The notes beneath the pieces are model-generated. The model was given only the letters and a program-made list of their open reading frames with translations, ran no database searches and was not told the origin of the DNA. Below are positions 10,397 through 21,350 of a stretch of 64,000 nucleotides of DNA, in pieces; the stretch's first letter is position 1, and the number at the start of each line of letters is the position of its first letter. Location of the stretch: assembly GCA_965649825.1 (NCBI GenBank), contig OZ287702.1, positions 1,116,001 to 1,180,000 of the forward strand, written 5' to 3'. This stretch comes from Penicillus capitatus (taxonomy: Eukaryota; Chlorophyta). Made by a program: the position numbers and the translations under genes.

Positions 10397-10862
10397 GCGT
10401 CCCTCGACAGTCATTTTTGGTATCGTGCACGGGACTGCATTGATTTTTCCTCATGTGTGCACCTTAACCAGGATCTGGATTGTTTGAGGGACCAGATTTA
10501 GACAAAGATCTGTTTTGCTTTTGTTTTTTGGCTGCCGCATGGCTGTTGTTTTGTGCCAGTGGCACTCATGGCTGGGAGATCGATTTTAATTTTTTGTACA
10601 TATTAGTAATAAATGTGGGCAGGACATATTTCTGAGGTGCGGTGGTTCATTTGGCAGTGGTACATGGCTTTACTGTGTGGCGGTGGTGTACTTGTGCGGT
10701 CATTTCTGTTTTTCTGCGGTGGAAGATTATCATGTGCTCAGTTCTGGCGAGAAGGCGGCTTGTCAGATGGACTGGTTCTTAGTTCTGGAGCAGAGAAGGG
10801 CGAGGGGTGCTCATATTCACTGGGAAATGGATTGGATAATCTGGAGACCGTTTTCTAGAGCA

Positions 10863-11123
10863 CTGGACTTCCAGGTGGTTTGTGCTGGTGGTGCATGGCG
10901 TGCTGGACAGGTGTCTCTGGTGTAGTGGACGTTGAGGTGTCCGGTGCTGGTGGTGGACGACGCGATGGACAGGTCTGATGCAGTGGATGTTGAGGTGTCC
11001 GGTGCTGGTGGTGGACGACGCGATGGACAGGTCTGAAGCAGTGGATGTTGATGTGTCCGGTGCTGGAGGAGGATGACGCGATGGACAGGTCTGAAGCAGT
11101 GGATGTTGAGGTGTCCGGTGCTG
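10863..11123. repeat. 58-bp minisatellite, about 4.5 copies
   Basis: Exact-period copies start at 10925, 10983, 11041 and 11099 (last one partial), with a more diverged copy at about 10863-10924. Consensus landmarks are GTTGAGGTGTCCGGTGCTGG, GACGCGATGGACAGGTCTG and GCAGTGGATG. The period is not a multiple of three, and the minus strand stays open in shifted frames giving His/Pro/Thr-rich peptides; I treat those as by-products. Confidence 0.9.
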
Positions 11124-13519
11124 TGATGTCATGGTCCATGTGCTGGACTGTCTTTGGGATGCAAAGTGTGCCGAAATGCTCCATGCTCTGGGAGGACCTG
11201 GGACGAGTGATGGATCTGTTTGTACAACAATATCCATGGATCATTACAGTATTCATTTGTATGGCACGGTAAGTGACATGATGACTCGCTTTGTAGAGCA
11301 GAAGCTAATGAGGTGTCTTCTCTGCAGGATAGTGGATGCAACGGTGATTCGGTTTTTCAGGAATGCGAACATGACAAATCCGGATTCGGGTTACAAGGCA
11401 TGCTAAACAAAGGAGAGGTTTGCAGCATCATATGAACATGGTGAGAAGCCGCCAGACAGAGATCGTTTGAAACTTCAAGGTACAGTGTCCCCGTTATGAT
11501 CATCTTATGCTCAAATTTGAAATCAGATACAAGAGAGGATTGAATCATGTTCATACATACTGAAGAGATGATTTCCAGAGAGAAGTCATCGCCAATCCAA
11601 TGTCGTCATCTGACATCGTGAAGAGGATTCATGAGGCACAGCCTGGGACATAATGACAATGACCATTCCACAAATGCGACAAGACTGAAGAGATCTCTCT
11701 TCATTGAAGGACGCAGTTTGGTTTTCATGCACAACAGACCCGTCGCATATTCGATTCTGCAAGGCTTGTGGACATCTATCTGACCTGATGTTCCCCGTCC
11801 ATGATGGAATCTAAGGTTCCCAAAGAGGTCCTTTCATTTTAACATTTCGTGCTAAGTGGTGCTCTGTTCTGTAGAAAAGATGACATGTCGAGAAGAGCAT
11901 GCAAAACACACCACAGTTTCCATCCTGCGTGAGCTCGGTTGAATCAGCTGGAAAGTCTAAAGGACACTGGAGTATCGGTTTCTGCAGAGTGAATTCGTCT
12001 GACCAAGGAGCCTTTCGATGCGTACGTCAGCCCATCGCATCCTGCACTCACCAACACATTTCTCAAGGTAATCTGCAGATGCCTCATGCTCCTTCGTGTA
12101 CACTTGATTTGACAGGCATTTAAAGAGGCAGTGTCGAAGGAAGTGGCAGCAGTGGCCTGGATGCAATGACGAAGACGATTTGGTCAAGAGAAGACAGTTT
12201 GGATCGAGTCTGTTCTACAAGCCTTGGATCTATCGTCTCGTGAAAAGCGATGCATTCGGCAACAGATTCATCAATCATGACGACGGAAGACATGATTGCT
12301 GGATGACAGTGAAATCCTGGATCTCGCGGTGCTATGGCATTGAGTGTTCTCTGGTGTCTGTCTGGACTGGAGTAAAGAAGAAGACTCAGATCCCAGACAA
12401 CGACTGCCAAAGCCACCCTGGATTGAAGAGAGATATATCTTGTCTCTCCTGGATTCATGCACTCGGACAACGATGATGGTACAACCAAACGCCGTTAATC
12501 ATCTCAAAATACTGGATACGCCATGAAGAAAGCTGGAATGTATTCTTTGCCAACAGTTGATAAGATGCCCTGGATCAGATTTTCGAGGCATAGGGACTCT
12601 GAACTCAAGAGTCTCGCCGAAATGCACAGGCCATCCTGGATGCAAGATCATCAGAATAAAGGAGCCTTGTTGATCGCCAAGTCAACTAACTGTTTTCCGA
12701 ATTGGTCAGTCTGACAGTCGCCTGAGAGCTGCATGGGATCAAAAGATTGGCCCCCGACCTCCTCGAACATTCCTTTTGTTCACTCCAGGTATGTCTCCCT
12801 ATGTCGCCTATGCACTCGATGAGCCTGCATCTCAGAATCAATGTGGAGTTAAAGAGGAGGACAAATGGGGCATGGACACTCGATGAGGTCAATCAAGATC
12901 TCAAACGGATCACTGTCATCCCTTTAGTGCTTGCTTCTTCGAGAAGAGGCAATTTTTCCCTTCACAAACGAGATGCTCGACATGAAATAAGATGCATCCA
13001 ATCTGGCAGAGGAAGACGTGCTTCAGACGAACATTTGAGGTAATTCCTTCAGCCAGTTTGCCCAGTCAAAGACCACCTGTTGCAGACCAAGCGTGGATGT
13101 TGGCTATCACAGTTGCGGAGAAGCATGAGTGGCTGTGCTGCATCAGATTCCCTCGGAGCACTGCTATTGGATTTGTCAGAGACGTGTGCCCGGGAATGCT
13201 GACGAGCTGGATGTCCGAGTTAGCCTGAATGCGGCTCCTCATTCCGAAGGCTCGACAGAAGCTGCCGCTGCATTCTCCGATGACAGAACAAGATTCAGAA
13301 GGATCTGAAGACTGACAGCCGCCCTTCCACAGGGCAGAGGACGAATTGGTGGTGTCTTCCTCGACCATGGCCGGGAGAGGCGCCACTTGACAACACGAGC
13401 ACTGCACTGACATTTCTCGTCAGGTAGAGAATGTCACATCTGCTCTTGTGCTCAAGGATACAGTGTCATCAGGATGAGATGAGGAAGACGTGTCAGAAGG
13501 AGATATAGACTCCTGGTAG
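11124..13519. other. Gene-like debris with splice-site-like signals
   Basis: Apart from the spliced frame at 12018-12476, no gene can be supported. Good intron-like pieces occur, for example 11270-11328 (GTAAGT to CTGCAG), but the flanking frames do not give a domain. The word CTGGAT recurs about eight times between 12157 and 12640 at irregular spacing. Confidence 0.4.
12018..12476 (+). CDS. Possible two-exon hypothetical protein, 136 aa
   Basis: ATG 12018 opens a 50-nt exon that joins in phase, through a 48-bp GT-AG intron (12068-12115), to 12116-12476, ending TGA. The product is basic and rich in Trp, Cys and Arg, with no recognised domain. The intron has the size normal for this genome, which is the main support. 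The surrounding DNA is repetitive and may be decayed, so this could be a chance frame. Confidence 0.27.
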
Positions 13520-13865
13520 ATGTCTTTCGGAAGAGGCACTCATTTCCTCTTCATCTCACTGACAGAATCGAGAACGGACCAGCCGACAGACTTTGAAGAG
13601 AACAACACGGCAAATGGGCAACTGGACACCTGCAGAGAGAAGAGCCAACAGCTGTGGGAGGCGGAAAGCAGAAAGGCTTCTAGTGAGGCAGTCAGTGCCG
13701 ACGTTCGAGAAGGCCAGAAGCAGTCCTGGATCAGATTTCCTTGCACTGACCGATCCACTCCACCCACCCCAGGCAGCGGCAGCCGCATCAGGGGGGATGG
13801 TTGGGCGACAGGGAGAGCAGAGACAGTGACATTGGGCAGCCACGTGATTCGGTCGATGCCCACAG

Positions 13866-14284
13866 GTAAGCGTCCTTTGGATCGGCATCCAGGGCCGTCT
13901 CTTCTGTCCCTTTTCTCTCTCTTTCTCCCCTGGATGCCCGTCTTCTTCGATCTGGGCAACGGAATCGGCCTTTGTATTTCTTCCTGTGTGCCTGTGTATT
14001 GTCTTTTTGTGTGCCTGGCAGTTGTCATTGCTTTCCTTGTCTGCTTTTGTGCTCTGTGATTGTGTTTACCTTTCTTGTGCCTGTCGCCGATTCCGTTGTC
14101 CCCTATTGCATGTCTTTTCATCCTTCCTTTCTTTGCTGTTTTCTCTTGAACTGTGTTCTTTAATTTACATTGTAATGTTCATCCTGTCCTGTTCTTTCTG
14201 TTTTCTGTTTGCGTTTCCTTGCTTTCTTGATTCACTGTGTGTGCTGGGTCCCTTTTTGGACCTCTTATTTGCATGTCCTCGCAG
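13866..14284 (+). repeat. Duplicated intron-like element, copy A
   Basis: It begins with a good donor (CCCACAG|GTAAGC) and ends in a pyrimidine-rich tract with ...CTCGCAG|CGCGCCGGATC. Near the 5' end a perfect 11-bp inverted repeat GGCATCCAGGG (13884-13894) / CCCTGGATGCC (13928-13938) encloses a pyrimidine-rich loop. Copy B at 14684-15034 shares both ends, the hairpin and the acceptor context. The upstream frame (13520-13865) stays open into the donor and continues in phase after the acceptor. Confidence 0.55.
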
Positions 14285-14683
14285 CGCGCCGGATCCAAAG
14301 GACGATTCCAGGGATATTCGCCAATCACACTGGGAATTCTCACCCTTCCCAGGGCTGCTTTTCGGGAGAGGTCACTGGTACCTCTGCCAGGTTGCATCGA
14401 GCGGCGCCGCTAGCCAAAGGTATGTTCTCATGTCACTCAGATGTCACATATAACTCTGCCTTTGCAGATGGGGTTTAACAGTACTCTCCAAGGTGAGAGT
14501 TGCAGACAATGTTCCCCTTTACAACATTGACTACAGAGGTAATCCAATCTAGCGATCTCTGTTTGCATTTGGCTGAATAGATTTTCTTAGGAGGATGGCT
14601 GGCATGCAAGAACCAAAAAAGGATCAACCTAAACATCCGCGAGGGAGTGTCGTTAATTCAGAGCGTGGCTTGATCTCCCTCCG

Positions 14684-15034
14684 GTGATGGCTTTCAGATA
14701 CGCATCCAGGCCGTCTTTTCCATTCCTTTTCCGTTTCGCTCTCTCTCCCTGGATGCCAGTTTTCCTCTTCTGGGCCAACGGAGCCTCTGTTTCCTTTCTG
14801 ACGGGTGACCATCTCCTTGTTTGCTGTATTGCTTTTTGTGCTTCTTCCTGACTTTACAGCATTCCTGCTTTGTTTGTGAACTTGTCTGTTCTTATATTGA
14901 CTTTGTATGAAGATCTTTTATTTCTTTCACTGTGTCTCTGTCCTTGTTTATTTTTGCTCCTGTGAGTTTTCATTTTGTGTTTCGTATTGTCGTTTTCGGT
15001 CCCTTTTTGGACACTTAACTGCATGTCCGCGCAG
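14684..15034 (+). repeat. Duplicated intron-like element, copy B
   Basis: This diverged copy of 13866-14284 keeps the hairpin (GCATCCAGG 14702-14710 / CCTGGATGC 14748-14756), the block GGTCCCTTTTTGGAC and the acceptor ...CGCGCAG|CGCGCCGGATC. Its donor is the weaker CCG|GTGATG. An open segment follows to about 15225, where CACAG|GTGAAA could be the next donor. It may be a tandem gene-segment duplication or a mobile intron. Confidence 0.5.
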
Positions 15035-15235
15035 CGCGCCGGATCTGAAAGCCCCTGGAGATGGTTGGGCCCACTCGCACCCTCAAAACTCTCCCACACT
15101 GCCCGAGCAGATAGATCCTATTATGCATGCCAATGGCACAATCCTCCGTTGCAGTTCGTCGACCATGCATCATCAAGTGAACGCTCTCTTCTCTCTCAAT
15201 CGTTGTTACTAATCTCATGCCACAGGTGAAATGAC

Positions 15236-16191
15236 TCATGCCTCCAACGAAGATGTCTGAAGGACCTTGATTCGAAGTCTGCACATGAGTGACTGTTTGA
15301 ACTCTTTCCTGGCTTTCGGATTCTTGTACCTCTTTTGATTTTCTTCGAAGGAAGAGAAAGGTATTCTCTACTGGAGAACAGCTAGTTGCCGCTGCTGTGG
15401 TTTTCCCTAGTCTGTCAGTGGGTGATCTCAGGAGTTTTGATTTCCAGTGGCAGGTGACATCTTGTTCTGCCCTGAGAACACACGGTTCAGCATTTACTGT
15501 TCGGCGTGTTTCTTTTCTGGATTTATTTCATTCTCCGTCTTCTTTTTTCGCACTCTCTACCCACGTTGTTGACCCAATGCGGCTGTTGACTTCGTTACAT
15601 GACTAATGACTGTTTTAACTGGCTCCCTAGTTTCCGGGTCCATGAAGAACGCGATGGATGATTGCCAAATGTGCCGACAGATACCTAATTCGCCCTCGAA
15701 TTGCTCACCAAAAAATGTGTGATTCTCGAATATGCCTCGGTGATGCCGAAGACGCAGTTGAGGATGTAGACGACTGACTGTCTTGTTGATGGAGATATAA
15801 CTAATGTAGCAGACCCCCACATGCCACTGGCACACGGGGCTGTAAGACCTGAATCATATATGTAGCAGAGGACAACGGTGGTCGGGATATATTCTGTCCT
15901 GAGTACTACACCCGTGGCTTGCGCTGTCTGATCTTGATCGGCAGCCCGAAAACGGCGAATGCGAACGTGAACGCTACCGCTGCAACATATCCACGAGGAA
16001 AGACCAGTGGATATTATAACAGCGTCATCGGAACGTACGTTTATAGGCTGCAGTCACACAGTCGTTGTTGACTTGAAAGATCCCGACTGTTACAAATTCG
16101 CCTGTCTTTGCGCACTGATCGTCGAATTTGAGGACGGGGTTTTGAGAGTTCTGTCCCATTCATGAACGGACAGTGAAAAGATTAGGAACAT
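15236..16191. other. No supportable gene
   Basis: Short open frames only. The minus frame at 15557-15835 has no recognisable domain. The segmental duplication copy 2 starts at the right edge. Confidence 0.5.
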
Positions 16192-17681
16192 AGCTAGATA
16201 GAGTTAACTAGTGGCTTGCAGATCAGAACATGTCCTGCACGAGCATAGACATAGAATCGATACGTCACTTGCGCCTTGCAGAATCGCCAATGCTTAATCC
16301 AGTTGCGCGGCTGTTCGGCGCGGACCGGGAATCGAACGAATTCTCGAAGACAGAGAGTGAGTGTGCATTCAGGATTGCGTTTCTTGTCCGTCAGATGCTG
16401 TCCTGCCAACGATGGTCGTCACGACTAGCGAATCAAAAGTGAAGGTCCTCAAGAGTCTCGCGTTTGTGTGAGGCTAGCTGAGTAATGCGGATTAACAAAA
16501 AACCAACAGCGGACTCAAAGCCGCGATCTTTCCAACACTGGTTCGGAGCACATATTGGAGGTAGGTGCACAAACTAGCGTCGGCTAACGTTCTAAATGGT
16601 TTGTTCGTGTTTTCATAGAGTCCAGAAGAGCTTTAGTCAGTTCATTATCACCGAGCGAAAGAACTCCAAGTTGTGTTTCATCGTGCGCTTGTAGATGCGC
16701 TTCGCATCGGTGACGTTGAAATGCTGCGGGAGATTCAACAGTTCATCTGCTTCTGTCACTAGCGGCTCAATCTCCAGAATTTCCGACACCCAACTCGTGT
16801 ACGGACTTCCGAGACGAAAGACACCTAAGGCAGGCATTGGCATGGAATCGGGCATCAGATTTTAATTCACCTTTGTTTTTCATTCTCAACGCCAATTCAT
16901 ACCAAAGACGCAGGTTAACGTCAACAGTGATGACATTGTACTCTACTGGATAAGTCTTATCAACTCTTTGCAAATGACCCACAAAAGCCGTTGTGGTGGG
17001 AGTCGGTGTAATGTCGTCTATCGCGATGTCGTACGTCTTGAGCGTTTGCTTTGCAGTCGTTTTACAATCCTCCGCCAAGCCACTCAAGAATCTCTCCAGC
17101 TCCGGCGAGCATTTCGCTTTTTTGCAAGCTTTCATCCAAATGCGTGATGTGTGCATCTCCCAGTAAGCGTCCTGAAGACGCATCGTGTCGAATGCGTCTC
17201 TCGGCAACGTGCCATACAACACTCCTGCACAAGTCGTTTTCGATGCAGACCGAGAAAAAGGCGAAGTACCTTGAATGAATTCTGTGTTGAACGTTTCTTC
17301 GACGGTGTCGATGTTCTCACACCACAACTGCTCGCGCAAAGTTGCGTGGACATGAGGGCTGGGAGGACAGCCCCATTTGAATTCTGACACCGTAATTGTG
17401 GGACCGATGTTAATTTCCTCGTCCGCGAAGACCCAACTGCTTGTGCCCTGCGCCGCGTTCGTCGATGGTTTGTATATCTCCTTGTGGATTCTGAACAGGC
17501 TTAGGCAGACAATAATGGAAAGGCCCCAACAGAGAAGCATGGGCCACAGATCTGTCGCGAACGTTCTTCGCGCCGTGGCCACCATTTCCTTCTGCGTCGA
17601 CGAAGAAGCCGTTACGGAGCGATAGCGTCGATGAGGTCGTCCAAGTGACGGCGCGTACGACTGTTTGCGACGGTTGGACGA
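16192..17681. repeat. Segmental duplication, copy 2
   Basis: Direct copy of 2919-4472. It holds the intact form of the membrane-protein gene and ends within a few bases of that gene's ATG, 66 bp from the aldolase stop codon. The flanks differ completely from copy 1: here aldolase, there a Dicer relic. Confidence 0.9.
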
Positions 17682-17684
17682 CAT
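16637..17684 (-). CDS. Type II membrane protein of unknown family, 333 aa
   Basis: Exon 1 runs 17684-16871 and exon 2 16824-16637, joined by a 46-bp GT-AG intron (16825-16870). Residues 1-45 are basic (NRRKQSYAPSLGR). One hydrophobic span follows at about 52-68 (LLCWGLSIIVCLSLF), then a luminal or extracellular domain of about 260 residues with Cys near CPPSPHVH and LWCENIDTVEE. The C-terminal exon includes FRLGSPYTSWVSEILEIE. I do not recognise the fold. A type II topology with a large luminal domain suits a Golgi enzyme or surface protein, but that is inference. A broken paralogue lies at 3379-4472. The ATG sits exactly at the edge of the duplicated block. Confidence 0.62.
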
Positions 17685-17746
17685 GTTTCAAAATGGAAGC
17701 TAAAACGACCTATTCCGTCTTGAGAGTGAGACAAAGCGTGTTTGGA

Positions 17747-19103
17747 CTAGGGTTTGCTCCATCCACGAAAACTCTCGCTCAGTCTAAGCGTTTCCGACAG
17801 GACAGAAGGGTGGCGATCAAACATCACACCCTTCGAAGCTTCGCCATTGACGAATGCCAACTCCTCCACTTTTCTCTGAGCCTTCGCTGCATTGATCTTC
17901 GTGTCTTCGCTCCAAATCTGATCGCATGTTGTGAGTTCGACGAAAGAGAGTAAGCAGAAGAGCGATACCTTCAGTACACTCGCCTGAAGAGCACGTCCAA
18001 AGGAGAAAGAGAGTCGCCACGGAGCCTTTCGGTTGTCCAGCGCCCTTTTGTTGATTTCGGCCAGGTTGAGACTGGCTTCGGCTTCGCTCTGCCCACCACT
18101 CAGAAACATGACGCCCGGTATAGCAGGAGGCACGAATCTAGAAGAGCCAGAGTGTCACTTCATTTTTCAGGATCCGATCACACCTGGCCAGTGTTCTCAG
18201 TGTCTCCTCGGCGACGTGATGTGACTTCTCTCCGGAAAGAGAAGGCACGCCGTTCATCATCTGTGGCTTCAGAAGGCAGTCCTCCAGCACTACCGGCCGT
18301 TTCCACAGCTCAGCGATGCATGCAGACAAGACACGGGCCGACGCTTCGCAGACTTGAGTTATGGGCTGCGTGCCATCCAATAGGATTTCCGGCTCCACGA
18401 TTGGCACCAAGCCGTACGACTACACAGCCAACGGTCGTTTGGATAAACAGAGTTTTCGGCCGACTTGACTCATGGCAGCGTATTCGGCTAACTGACAGGC
18501 ATTGATCTGAATGGCCTTGTCCGATGGCAAGTCCTTCCCTAACTAAGAACCAAAACGTGCAGCTGACATGCGTTTCTTTGGGGCCACCTTTAGAGCGGCT
18601 CGCCATTTTGTGAAGGTGGCACCTTGGGCCTTGTATTTCTCCAGGTTCTCGGCCAAATGTTCAAGGCCTTTCGTTTCCGTTTCACTCTGCGTCCCCGCAA
18701 TTTCCACCAGCCCCTGCGACCACAGATCTTCAACTCACGCCCGATCCTCAAGTACGACCGCACTTCATCGACTTTGATGCCAGGGAGGATTCCACGTTGC
18801 CTCATACACTCGACGAACGGTGTCCCGTCGCTCGCGGATTGAAAGAGCGTTTCCTTGTACAAAATTGCACCGGCGTAGGCACGACCCACGTCGGCCGTAT
18901 AGAACAGTTCTCGGTACGCTCGTCGCGTCTCCTTCTCATAGCGTCCCGTACAGCGACAGGCTGTGTCGTGTAGAACGCACCTCGTCATTCGGCAGACCGA
19001 ACTTCTCAAAACGTTTGCCAATCGTTCCTGTGCTCTCATCCGATGCCAAAATCCCTTTCCCCCAGGCGCAGAGGCTCGTTACGTGGTCGTGCATCTCAGA
19101 CAT
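17747..19103 (-). CDS. FBA: Class I fructose-bisphosphate aldolase, 357 aa
   Basis: It cleaves fructose-1,6-bisphosphate to dihydroxyacetone phosphate and glyceraldehyde-3-phosphate in glycolysis or the Calvin cycle. Seven exons run from 19103 to 17747, separated by introns 18935-18980, 18714-18763, 18543-18587, 18420-18464, 18138-18183 and 17918-17968 (45-51 bp). Family motifs are in order: [57 protein letters not shown], then LLKPQM carrying the Schiff-base lysine, FLSGGQSE and [11 protein letters not shown]. The length matches the usual 360 or so. The N-terminus before GKGIL is short, with no obvious plastid presequence, so either it is cytosolic or a 5' exon is missed. The C-terminus lacks the final tyrosine of animal enzymes. 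The Aha1 gene stops 94 bp upstream on the same strand. Confidence 0.93.
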
Positions 19104-19197
19104 GATGAAATGCGACGGGACGACAAGGCATCTGCGCTATCCGAGACATAGCAACGAAGGAACGTCATCGGCGAGTGATCTACACCAAGTCGAGTGT

Positions 19198-20331
19198 TTA
19201 GATGCCGTATCCGAAAACGGCTTTGATGCGCGTCAGGATGCGCTCTTTCCATCCTGTCTCCGTGACTAGGAGAACATTGGCATTTCCATACATATCCTCT
19301 TCGGGGATCTTTGTCTGATGTAGAGTGACCACCGTCCGTCCACTCTCTGGATGATCGAATTTCATCGATACCTGTCACATCACGCTCAAAAACAAAGACA
19401 TTGGCAAAGACTGCCTTCGCTGTACCTCCGAGAAATGATGATCGATCCAGTTGTTGAAGCGCCATGCAAAGGTCAGTTCTGTACAGGGTTGGATTTTGAT
19501 GAAGTGTCCAGTGACGGCACCATCAAACCAAGAGAAATCCCCTCCGACAATGTAATCCACCTACGCATAGCATACGAGAGTGCTATTGACTCCAAAAGAG
19601 CCAGTTACCTTTGCTGGACTCTGTGTGAACGTCTGGAGTTTCCCGGCAACGGTGAAACAATCGAATATATCCTGTGGATTGGCATGGTAGCTTTCCACCA
19701 GACGGAGTTCATGGAATCCCGGTGTCGATGTCGATACCTGCTTCTTCGCATCACTCTTTTTCTTTGCAGGCAGCTTCTCCTTAGCTTCTTCCTCAACGGG
19801 CTGATCTCCCTGGCGATGAACTGGTACTCCGGATCGCAATTCCTCGACGAATGTTGTTAAACGCCTGCGCAATTCGTCCCTGCCCTTTGACTGTATCGCA
19901 TCTTTTAGGCGACGCCCATCTAAATCCTCCTGACTCGGTGTTATCCGAAACTCCCAATCTTCTGGGTCCTGCTCGTCGCTGAAATTTGGCACTTCGATAG
20001 AACCGGAACTCTTGTCTGCCGTCGGTGTCTGATCTCCTTGAAGGACTTCTCCAGTGTAACCAATTTTGAGATTGAGGTCAAAGCTGGCAAAGAGTTTGTT
20101 TTTTCGATTGTTGATGAAGACATCGCCCGTCACTTTCTCCGGACCCGTAAGTTTGATGGTGACAGAGGCATCGTTGCTGTCTATGAGTGTGACGTCCGTA
20201 AGGAGCTGCGCTAGACGTGTCTTAGACCACAACGTGCAATCCTTTTCCGTCCAATGCCAGTTCTTGACATTAGTACCGTCGTCACGCTCTTCAACAATCC
20301 ATCGAGGATCGCTCTCGTCAAACTTCGCCAT
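19198..20331 (-). CDS. AHA1: Aha1-type activator of Hsp90 ATPase, 343 aa
   Basis: This co-chaperone stimulates the Hsp90 ATPase cycle in the cytosol. Three exons (20331-19609, 19560-19426, 19371-19198) are joined in phase by introns 19561-19608 (48 bp) and 19372-19425 (54 bp). The Aha1 N-terminal domain starts after DPRWIVEERDDGTNVKNWHW. This resembles the family's WVVEERADATNVNNWHW; the NxNNWHW motif reads NVKNWHW here. A charged linker (EEEAKEKLPAKKKSDAKK) leads to the C-terminal AHSA1/START-like domain. That domain has GGDFSWFDGAVTGHF, WRFNNW and the terminal KERILTRIKAVFGYGI. Its length is close to the 338-aa human protein. A 25-bp palindrome lies about 50 bp upstream of the start. Confidence 0.95.
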
Positions 20332-20379
20332 GGTTTAATCTGCTAACGGTATCCAAGTTTTCGAAAATGAAATGACGGG

Positions 20380-20404
20380 TGACATCTCTGTCACAGAGAT
20401 GTCA
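20380..20404. promoter_or_regulatory. 25-bp perfect palindrome upstream of Aha1
   Basis: TGACATCTCTGT and ACAGAGATGTCA are exact inverse complements around one central base, 49-73 bp upstream of the Aha1 ATG. Its core recurs at 2228-2247. It could bind a dimeric factor, but this is inference. Confidence 0.5.
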
Positions 20405-20845
20405 TAGAACTCGATGATAATAAGAAGCAGCTGCTGGAAGGCATGCATGTCGTAGATCGAGTTGCCGAATTCGCCCATGTGCCAATGCTGTTCTGGATCG
20501 TGGACGTCTGTCCATCATTGCCAACTCTTTCTCGCCACATAAAGAACAGCAGCCATACAGGAAAGCGAACATCGAGAGCTGTCCGATTGCTCGACGCAAT
20601 CAAACAGAGGGAAAGAGAAAAGTCGAACGCGAGTCCATTGGCGAAATCGTCAGAACTGAAAGGACAGCATGATCGGCCCGGCTGCCGTTGGCAGTCTGCC
20701 GTCTGCAATAACGACATTTCGCTTTCGGGATGTGATCAAGAGAGATCGTACATGCGCTTCATGTTTTATGCCGAATGCGCGATGGATGTTTTTGCAAAAC
20801 GTGGAGTCATCAACAATTGTTCTCGATCGGGTTCATCCGGAGCTT
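20405..20845. other. Open frame on the plus strand, not assigned
   Basis: A plus-strand frame stays open from about 20385 to 20994 and overlaps the 3' exon of the Rieske gene on the other strand. It has no recognised domain and only internal ATGs. I record the interval but do not call a gene. Confidence 0.3.
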
Positions 20846-21350
20846 CTACCCCGTTACCTCCACTTGGATCTCCCCATCCTCCGTTTCGCGAACAGAATAG
20901 ACCGGAAGCGGCGCAGGATCTCCTTTTCCCACGAAAGGGATTTCGGGAAATGACGGCGCCCAATCGCCCACCACTTCGCCCGTCTCCAACCTGAACTTCG
21001 TCTTGTGTGCCGGGCACGAAATGCAACCATCCTCCACCTGGTCACCAGCCGTCTGGGAAGCAACCTTGGTGTTCCCCTACCTCTCCTTGCAGAAAAGTTG
21101 TTCTCCCGACGATCGGGAGCTTCAGATGTGTACAGACGTTTGATAGGCAATAGAGTTTTCCTTCATACTCTTGAACGAAGACCTTTTTGCCGCCGACGCT
21201 GGCTCGCAAACGACCTCCGCCTTGCTCGAGATCCTTTCGAGTCCCGACCTTTTCATACTCTGCCACCACGATCGCTCGGCGTGGAATCTTCGCCGAACGC
21301 GTCACCGGCCATCGAGCAAGCGGAGATCGGGTGACGGAACTTGATATCAT
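20846..21350 (-). CDS. Rieske-type [2Fe-2S] protein, 153 aa
   Basis: Exons 21350-21081 and 21037-20846 are joined by a 43-bp intron (21038-21080) that lies inside the cluster-binding region. Splicing brings together the two ligand boxes, CTHL (N-terminal) and CPAH (C-terminal), separated by 20 residues, as in Rieske ferredoxins. Residues 1-30 (MISSSVTRSPLARWPVTRSA) are Ser/Arg-rich and could be an organelle-targeting sequence. The rest is a single Rieske fold with KVFVQEYEGKLYCLSNVCTH and the end PLPVYSVRETEDGEIQVEV. It resembles the small plastid Rieske-domain proteins of plants and algae more than the cytochrome b6f or bc1 subunits, which have a membrane anchor. An electron-transfer or regulatory role in plastids is inference. 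Confidence 0.85.

Noticed and set aside
10779-11256. Two overlapping minus-strand frames of 133-152 codons
   Set aside because: They are readings of the 58-bp minisatellite in two frames, rich in His/Pro/Thr with no domain.
13540-14121. 193-codon minus-strand frame
   Set aside because: It runs across an intron-like repeat with a hairpin, has simple Lys/Arg-rich composition, and the plus strand has a better splice-linked reading.
20443-20994. 183-codon plus frame
   Set aside because: It overlaps the conserved Rieske exon on the other strand and shows no domain. The part left of 20845 stays open but unassigned.
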